Assembly (NCBI GenBank): GCA_030608245.1
Contig: JAUWEO010000033.1
Coordinates: 1-11,530 of the forward strand
DNA: 11,530 nucleotides
Reading direction: 5' to 3'
Source: Candidatus Latescibacterota bacterium
Lineage (GTDB): Bacteria; Latescibacterota; MVCY01
Below are positions 7,075-11,530 of this stretch, piece by piece. The notes beneath the pieces were generated by a model. That model was not told the DNA's origin. It made no database searches and saw nothing but the letters and a program-made list of their open reading frames with translations. Numbering within the stretch: position 1 is the stretch's first letter; the number at the start of each line of letters is the position of its first letter. The position numbers and the translations under genes are program-made.

Positions 7075-8287
7075 CGAGATTAGAAAAGTGGTTCTGGCTT
7101 ACTCCGGGGGACTGGATACCTCAATTATCATCCCGTGGCTCAAAGAGAACTACGACTGTGAAGTAATAACTATTACCGCCGACCTGGGGCAGAAAAAAGA
7201 CCCGGAGCAGTTGCGAAACAAAGCTCTCAACAGCGGAGCCAGCAAGGTCTACATTGAGGATATGCGGCGGGAGTTTATCGAAAACTACATCTTCCCTACT
7301 CTGAAAGCTGGGGCGATCTACGAACGGAAGTACCTGCTCGGCACGTCATTTGCCCGCCCGCTCATTGCCAAACGCCAGATTGAGGTCGCTGCTCAAGAGG
7401 GTGCCGACGCTGTAGCTCACGGCTGCACCGGTAAGGGCAATGACCAGGTGAGATTTGAACTCAGTTACAAGGCGTTGAACCCAAAAATAAGAATCATCGC
7501 GCCCTGGCGGGAGTGGGAGATAAGATCCCGGGAAGAAGAGATCGAATATGCCCAGAGCAGGGGAATACCTGTCTCCGCAACCAAAGAAGAGAACTACAGC
7601 CGAGACCGAAATATCTGGCATCTGAGCCACGAAGGAGGAATCCTGGAGGATCCCCAGACGGAACCCCCAGAAGGTCTTTTCCAACTCACTGACTCACCTG
7701 AAAAAGCTCCGGATAAACCTACCTTTGTGGATATTGAATTCGATGAGGGCATCCCTGGGAAGGTCGACGGAGAGAGTCTGGATCCGATAGAACTCTTGGA
7801 AAGATTGAATAACTTGGGGGCCCAAAACGGCATCGGACGGGTAGATCTGGTCGAAAATCGTTTAGTGGGAATGAAATCCAGGGGAGTATACGAAACCCCT
7901 GGAGGAACTTTACTTTATACTGCCCACGCTGAGCTGGAAAGCCTCACTTTGGACAGGGAAACCCTTCATTACAAGGACTTAGTGGCCCAGAAGTACGCTG
8001 AGCTTGTCTACTTCGGTAAGTGGTTCACCCCTCTGAAACAGGCCCTCGATGCCTTCGTGGATGTCACTCAAAAAGAGGTGACCGGCCTGGTGCGTCTGAA
8101 GCTTTACAAAGGTAATTGCATAGTGGTTAAAAGGACATCTCCCTACAGTCTGTATCGAAAAGATTTGGCTACCTTTGGTGAAGAGGAAGTATATGCTCAG
8201 AGAGATGCCACCGGGTTCATCAACCTTTTTGGCCTGCCGGAGAAAGTACGGGCGCTGAGGGATATAGAGCAAATCTCTGAAGATTAA
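7061..8287 (+). CDS. argG: Argininosuccinate synthase
   Basis: This enzyme joins citrulline and aspartate, using ATP, to form argininosuccinate in the cytoplasm. It has 408 residues. The N-terminal PP-loop is AYSGGLDTS (13-21). GTSFARPLIAK, AHGCTGKGNDQVRFE, IAPWREW and SRDRNIWHLSHEGGILEDP follow in the canonical order, and the C-terminal oligomerisation region looks intact. The ATG at 7061 lies inside the end of argD, six bases after AAGGGG, so translation is probably coupled. It is the last arg gene here. argF, which makes its substrate, and argH, which uses its product, are not in the window. A 77-base gap leads to the next gene. Confidence 0.98.
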   Translation: MKETDEIRKVVLAYSGGLDTSIIIPWLKENYDCEVITITADLGQKKDPEQLRNKALNSGASKVYIEDMRREFIENYIFPTLKAGAIYERKYLLGTSFARPLIAKRQIEVAAQEGADAVAHGCTGKGNDQVRFELSYKALNPKIRIIAPWREWEIRSREEEIEYAQSRGIPVSATKEENYSRDRNIWHLSHEGGILEDPQTEPPEGLFQLTDSPEKAPDKPTFVDIEFDEGIPGKVDGESLDPIELLERLNNLGAQNGIGRVDLVENRLVGMKSRGVYETPGGTLLYTAHAELESLTLDRETLHYKDLVAQKYAELVYFGKWFTPLKQALDAFVDVTQKEVTGLVRLKLYKGNCIVVKRTSPYSLYRKDLATFGEEEVYAQRDATGFINLFGLPEKVRALRDIEQISED

Positions 8288-8350
8288 GCTGTTGGGTAAT
8301 AGTGACCCCGAGGAGAGGATGTGACTATCTATTAATTACTTATCAATATT

Positions 8351-8358
8351 AGGAGGAG
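8351..8358 (+). promoter_or_regulatory. Ribosome binding site of the parvulin lipoprotein gene
   Basis: AGGAGGAG lies eight bases (from AGGAGG) before the ATG at 8365 and five before an adjacent GTG at 8362. Spacing favours the ATG, giving an N-terminus MRRVSLM suited to a signal peptide. No convincing promoter was found in the 77 bases after argG, so the gene may be read from the arg transcript. Confidence 0.7.
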
Positions 8359-8364
8359 AGAGTG

Positions 8365-10047
8365 ATGAGAAGAGTAAGTCTGATGTGTTTAGTTCTGGTC
8401 TGCTTAATCTGGCTGGTTGGATGCGGAAGTACAGACGATCTGCTTGTGGCTGAGGTAGTCGGCAAAAAGATAACTGGCAGAGATCTGAAGACAGCATTGA
8501 CGAAACAGCGTTCATTTGAGGGTACAAAGACCGCCCTCCTGTGGATCTCAATTGACAAGCAACTTCTGGTATCGGAGGCCTATGACCGGGGATTAGACAG
8601 CAATAAGATGATACTGACACAGCTTGCGAAAGAGAGGCAGACTCGGATGCTCAAACTGCTTAAAGAGAAGCTGGGGCGTCGAATTCGGGTGTCCGAGGTG
8701 GAGATACAACAATACTATAAGCAACAAGGGCTGGACAAAAAACAGGAGGTTAGAACCAGACACATCTTGGTTAGGACTCGACAGGAAGCGGAGAAAATTC
8801 TGGAACAGCTCAAACAGGGAGCCGATTTCTCCCAACTGGCTAAGGAGAAATCCCTGGATACAGCAAGCGCTGAAAGGGGTGGTGATTTAGGGTACTGGGA
8901 GCAGGGTACCGTGATGGGGGCCACCGCCAGAAAGATATTCTCTATGAGAGTGGGGGAAATATCCGAACCCTTCCAGAGCAGAGGCGGATTCCATATTTTC
9001 GAGATCTTAGACAGGCGTCCAGTAGGGCTGGAGAAACAGAAGAAAGCGATCTTCAATCGCATCAGACACACCAAATCGGAAAGAAAATTCAAGAACTATA
9101 CGAACAAGCTTTGGAAACAAATGGACTTACGTGTAGACGAACAGACCTTGACTCTACTGCTTGGCAGTACCTCTGGTAAGGATATACCCTCTTTCACTGC
9201 TGAAGAGCGATCCAGAGTGCTCATTGGACACGAGGGGAAAGGGATAACCCTAAGCGAATACTTGGAATGGTTAGGTGAATTCAGGCCGCGGCGTCGTCCG
9301 GACTTAACTGATAGTCTCCAGGTAGTTACATCAGCACGGGGGTTCGCTCACCGTTCTCTATCACTGCCCGAGGCCTTCCGTCGGAAGAAGATTGAAATCT
9401 CGAAGCAACTTTTGTCACATTTGCAGAAAAGAAAACATGAGTTAATGGTAACCGAGTTGAGGCGCCTGGAGACGGAGGCAAAGGTGCTCACTGACGAGGC
9501 GATCAGAGAGTACTATGAAAACTGTCCGGACTTGTACATTAAACCTCCTGAAATTACCGTCCAAACTGTATTGTTTGACAGTTTAAACAAGGCTCAGGAG
9601 GCTTTTGGGCAGATTAAAGCAGGGGTTACCATGGAAAAAGTCGCCCAGAAGTTCCCCTCATTCAGTAAACGTTTCCAGAATTATGATAGGTTCAGCTTCT
9701 ATGTGACTGAAAGAGACAAAAAGATATTGGGAGCTACTGTAGAGATGGCAGCCAAGACCAAGGTCGGTCAGTTTAAAGGACCTTACAGCCTCTCTTTTGA
9801 AAGAGGTGGAAAAAGATTTTCTGCCTATGCTATCTTACAGGTTTTAGAGAAGCAACCAGCAGGGCAATACAGCCTGGATGAACGTAGGATACGAAGGGAA
9901 GTGGTTAGGAGACTTAAGGTAGAGAAAACTATGGAACTAAACAAACTATTCCAGGAACTGATTGCCCGGGGTAGAGAAAAGTACTCACCACAGATAATAT
10001 TATATGAGGAAGCCCTGAGGGCTCTTCCCAAATTGGGAGAGAGATAA
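8365..10047 (+). CDS. Lipoprotein peptidyl-prolyl cis-trans isomerase (PpiC/SurA-like parvulin)
   Basis: This is an envelope foldase expected to catalyse proline isomerisation or act as a chaperone on exported proteins. It has 560 residues. A lipoprotein signal peptide has Arg-Arg, then a hydrophobic run, then the lipobox LVGC, with lipidation at Cys20. Residue +2 is Gly, not Asp, so outer-membrane transfer is plausible. A SurA_N-like helical segment (about 28-125) leads to a clear parvulin domain (about 130-216) with RHILV (His133), GADFSQLAKEKS, GGDLGYWEQG (172-181) and GGFHIFEILDRR. The C-terminal half holds a second, weaker PpiC-like region (about 374-495): EYYENCPDLYIKPPEITVQTVLF, then a segment ending AYAILQVLEKQP. 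This lacks the GGDLG motif and is probably structural. A basic, helical tail ends the protein. Its role in relation to arginine synthesis is not apparent. Confidence 0.88.
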   Translation: MRRVSLMCLVLVCLIWLVGCGSTDDLLVAEVVGKKITGRDLKTALTKQRSFEGTKTALLWISIDKQLLVSEAYDRGLDSNKMILTQLAKERQTRMLKLLKEKLGRRIRVSEVEIQQYYKQQGLDKKQEVRTRHILVRTRQEAEKILEQLKQGADFSQLAKEKSLDTASAERGGDLGYWEQGTVMGATARKIFSMRVGEISEPFQSRGGFHIFEILDRRPVGLEKQKKAIFNRIRHTKSERKFKNYTNKLWKQMDLRVDEQTLTLLLGSTSGKDIPSFTAEERSRVLIGHEGKGITLSEYLEWLGEFRPRRRPDLTDSLQVVTSARGFAHRSLSLPEAFRRKKIEISKQLLSHLQKRKHELMVTELRRLETEAKVLTDEAIREYYENCPDLYIKPPEITVQTVLFDSLNKAQEAFGQIKAGVTMEKVAQKFPSFSKRFQNYDRFSFYVTERDKKILGATVEMAAKTKVGQFKGPYSLSFERGGKRFSAYAILQVLEKQPAGQYSLDERRIRREVVRRLKVEKTMELNKLFQELIARGREKYSPQIILYEEALRALPKLGER

Positions 10048-10089
10048 GTAAACTTACGGGAAAACAGAAGCTAAACCTTGATTGCGAAC

Positions 10090-10126
10090 AGGAAAAGGAG
10101 CCAAAACTACTGGCTCCTTTTCCTTT
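10090..10126. terminator. Bidirectional hairpin terminator
   Basis: The arms AGGAAAAGGAGCCA (10090-10103) and TGGCTCCTTTTCCT (10111-10124) pair perfectly over 14 bp around a 7-base loop, and further T bases follow. It lies 42 bases after the parvulin gene stop. The base of the stem is A/T-rich on both strands, so it can act on the plus strand and also on transcripts of the converging kinase gene. Confidence 0.75.
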
Positions 10127-10222
10127 CAAAGAGCAAACCTTGGAGGCTATTTTTTCATCGAATCGAAATTCAGTACAAGGAACTCTCTTGAACTTATCGC
10201 CCTTCGGGCAGGCTTTTGTAAG

Positions 10223-10239
10223 TCTCTGGGCCCCAGAGA
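10223..10239. repeat. Short perfect inverted repeat
   Basis: TCTCTGGG, one C, then CCCAGAGA form a 17-base inverted repeat (loop of three if folded) between the kinase stop and the shared terminator. On the minus strand it is 22 bases past the kinase stop but lacks a following T run. It may be a weak or processed 3' hairpin. The rest of 10127-10261 shows nothing I can name. Confidence 0.4.
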
Positions 10240-10261
10240 GATAAAATGGAGTCTATACGAT

Positions 10262-11194
10262 TCAACTATTTTCTACAAACTCCACCGTTTCCTGCCAGGA
10301 CACCACCCCAGTGGTGCAACCAATAGCCTGGATACAGAAAGAGGCTACTGCGTTGCCCAACCGGGCGCACCGCTCTTCGTCCCAACCCTCCAGCAGGCCC
10401 CTCAAAAATCCAGCCACAAAACAGTCTCCTGCCCCTGAGGTATCCACCACCTTCACCTGGTAAGGAGGGATTAATTTCTCTGCCTGTCTGGTTTTCAGGA
10501 AAAGACCTTGGGATCCCAGTTTTATGGCAATTGTACCGGGACAGTCCTCTGCCAACACTCTAGCCATCTTTTGGGGATCTGTCTGCCCGGTTATCTTCTC
10601 TGCCTCCTCTATGCTGGGCAGGAAATAGTCAATGTGGGGCAGACAGGGGGCGATAATCTGCCTCCAATCTTTAATCTGGTCGTTGTAAGCAGTGTCCAAA
10701 GAGGTTTTCAGCCCCATCCGCCGGGCGTCTCTGAGCAGCTCCGCTGTGGGCTGGCCGTCAAGGTGGGACATCAGGTAGGTGCCGGCAACGTGCAGTATCT
10801 GGGCACCTCGGAGATCTTTCATCTCTATATCTTCGAGGCCAAAGGTGGCGTCTGCTCCCATAGTATGGAGAAATCTTCTCCGCCCCCGGGAGGAGATCAT
10901 AGCAAAGGTAAAGGCAGTGTTCACCGAAGGCTCTCTCACAACACTGGAAGCGTCCACCTTGTGTTCTCCCAGTGTATTGATTACGAAATCGCCGAAGGCA
11001 TCGGCCCCTACCTTACCTATCACTTTTACCTTGGTCCCTAAGCGACTTAAAGCAATGGCGGTATTGGCCGCACACCCGCCAATGTGAATCTCCATCCGGT
11101 CGAAAAGGGCCAGTTTATCCTCCTCAGGTACGCTGTCAATCGGTTTAGCCATTACATCGGCAACCACGATTCCCAGAGAGATTACATCGAACAT
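10262..11194 (-). CDS. PfkB-family carbohydrate kinase
   Basis: This is an ATP-dependent kinase of the ribokinase superfamily that phosphorylates a sugar or nucleoside; the substrate cannot be read from the sequence. It has 310 residues from the ATG at 11194. The first PfkB signature is GGCAANTAIALSRLG (39-53). The second is DTSGAGDCFVAGFLRGL (251-267), with catalytic base Asp257 and the anion-hole GAG. The usual NxxE magnesium motif appears as SIEE (194-197), with Ser in place of Asn. An in-frame upstream start at 11242 would add 16 residues, but the ATG at 11194 has AGGAGGT five bases before it and matches family N-termini. It converges on the parvulin lipoprotein gene. It lies 86 bases after the nucleotidyltransferase-like gene on the same strand, possibly in one transcript. 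Confidence 0.93.
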   Translation of the reverse strand: MFDVISLGIVVADVMAKPIDSVPEEDKLALFDRMEIHIGGCAANTAIALSRLGTKVKVIGKVGADAFGDFVINTLGEHKVDASSVVREPSVNTAFTFAMISSRGRRRFLHTMGADATFGLEDIEMKDLRGAQILHVAGTYLMSHLDGQPTAELLRDARRMGLKTSLDTAYNDQIKDWRQIIAPCLPHIDYFLPSIEEAEKITGQTDPQKMARVLAEDCPGTIAIKLGSQGLFLKTRQAEKLIPPYQVKVVDTSGAGDCFVAGFLRGLLEGWDEERCARLGNAVASFCIQAIGCTTGVVSWQETVEFVENS

Positions 11195-11199
11195 CCGCC

Positions 11200-11206
11200 A
11201 CCTCCT
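11200..11206 (-). promoter_or_regulatory. Ribosome binding site of the PfkB kinase
   Basis: ACCTCCT on the plus strand is AGGAGGT on the minus strand, five bases before the ATG at 11194. It sets the start and rules against the longer frame from 11242. Confidence 0.8.
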
Positions 11207-11280
11207 CACAGTGAACAGACCGTTTGGGTTGAGTCCCCGCAAAGGCTACGTGCTGTTGTATATTTTTTTCTACTGGTATA

Positions 11281-11530
11281 TTAAATCACCGTATTTCTTA
11301 TCGAGTCTGGCAATGAGTCTTTAAGAGATGGATACGCCTCAATCAAACGAAAGATATCGGACAAGTCTTTTTGTCGCCTACTCTTGCGCCTTTGCTCATC
11401 TGAATAGGCCCATACTTTTCCTTGTAAGACATCTTCGAACACAGCGACCTTCATTCCGTAACCCATTACTTTCTTGGATTTTGCCCTATCAATAAAAGAT
11501 TGATAGTGTTGGTGCGTTTGCAATTGGATT
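11281..11530 (-). CDS. C-terminal part of a nucleotidyltransferase-like protein (5' end outside window)
   Basis: The frame is open from the right edge to the TAA at 11283-11281, 82 full codons. A TTG at 11523 is in frame, but the frame stays open upstream, so I treat the gene as cut by the window. The residues include RAKSKKVMGYGMKV, FEDVLQGKVWAYSD, RRKSRRQKDLSDIFRLIEAYP and a short end. This matches, from memory, the C-terminal part of small orphan proteins related to the nucleotidyltransferase (AbiEii/MNT-like) fold, where a K-D-x-x-D-I helix follows the catalytic half. That half, with its GG and DxD residues, is not in view, so activity cannot be judged. Such genes may be parts of toxin-antitoxin or abortive-infection loci or stand alone. 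No partner is visible downstream; the next gene is a sugar kinase. Confidence 0.6.
   Translation of the reverse strand, partial: IQLQTHQHYQSFIDRAKSKKVMGYGMKVAVFEDVLQGKVWAYSDEQRRKSRRQKDLSDIFRLIEAYPSLKDSLPDSIRNTVI

Noticed and set aside
8336..8620. Minus-strand open frames across the start of the parvulin lipoprotein gene
   Set aside because: They are antisense to a clear lipoprotein signal peptide with a strong ribosome site; no family resemblance was seen.
10082..10438. A plus-strand 118-codon frame starting inside the terminator
   Set aside because: It begins in the hairpin, crosses the intergenic region into the antisense of the kinase, and has no ribosome site.
10508..11087. Plus-strand frames of 177 and 102 codons opposite the PfkB kinase
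   Set aside because: They mirror conserved kinase motifs in the other strand and show no domain of their own.

Overview
The window looks like chromosomal DNA from an uncultured-type bacterium of the FCB (Fibrobacterota-Chlorobiota-Bacteroidota) superphylum or a neighbouring candidate phylum. The main evidence is the gene end at the left edge, which encodes a C-terminal sorting domain of the type IX secretion / FlgD-like kind (motif QNWPNPFN, ending in MTLLR). Strong AGGAGG-type ribosome binding sites and mixed ATG/GTG/TTG starts fit a free-living or sediment bacterium. I cannot assign a genus.

Layout. (1) 2-618, plus strand: the end of a large secreted protein. An Ig-like segment stops early at 293-295, and the sorting domain continues in the -1 frame, so the gene is split by one missing T or is a pseudogene. 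A textbook hairpin terminator with a UUCG loop follows at 639-677. (2) 719-3301, minus strand: clpB, a complete disaggregase. (3) 3302-3986: a 685-base divergent region. It holds a candidate clpB promoter, a decayed 3' end on the minus strand that resembles the C-terminus of YyaL/SSP411-type thioredoxin-domain proteins, a good sigma-70-like promoter facing right, and a long leader with competing hairpins. (4) 3987-8287, plus strand: a tight arginine operon, argC (type 2)-argB-argD-argG, with 4-base and 14-base overlaps at two of the three junctions. (5) 8365-10047, plus strand: a lipoprotein with one clear parvulin (PpiC) domain and a second, degenerate one, ending at a perfect 14-bp hairpin. 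(6) 10262-11194, minus strand: a PfkB-family sugar kinase. (7) 11281 to the right edge, minus strand: the C-terminal part of a small protein that resembles orphan nucleotidyltransferase-like proteins.

How the genes work together. ArgB, ArgC and ArgD carry out consecutive steps from N-acetylglutamate to N-acetylornithine, and ArgG performs the later citrulline-to-argininosuccinate step. The genes for making N-acetylglutamate (argA/argJ), deacetylation (argE/argJ), carbamoylation (argF) and the final lyase (argH) are not here and must lie elsewhere if the pathway is complete. ClpB and the parvulin lipoprotein both serve protein folding, in the cytoplasm and the envelope respectively, but nothing in the sequence links them.

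Most of the window is ordinary core metabolism and chaperone content. I see no CRISPR array, insertion sequence, tRNA or rRNA, and no convincing new multi-gene system. The points most worth a second look are the single-base frame break at 290-295, the yyaL-like fossil ending where the arg promoter begins, and the arg leader.
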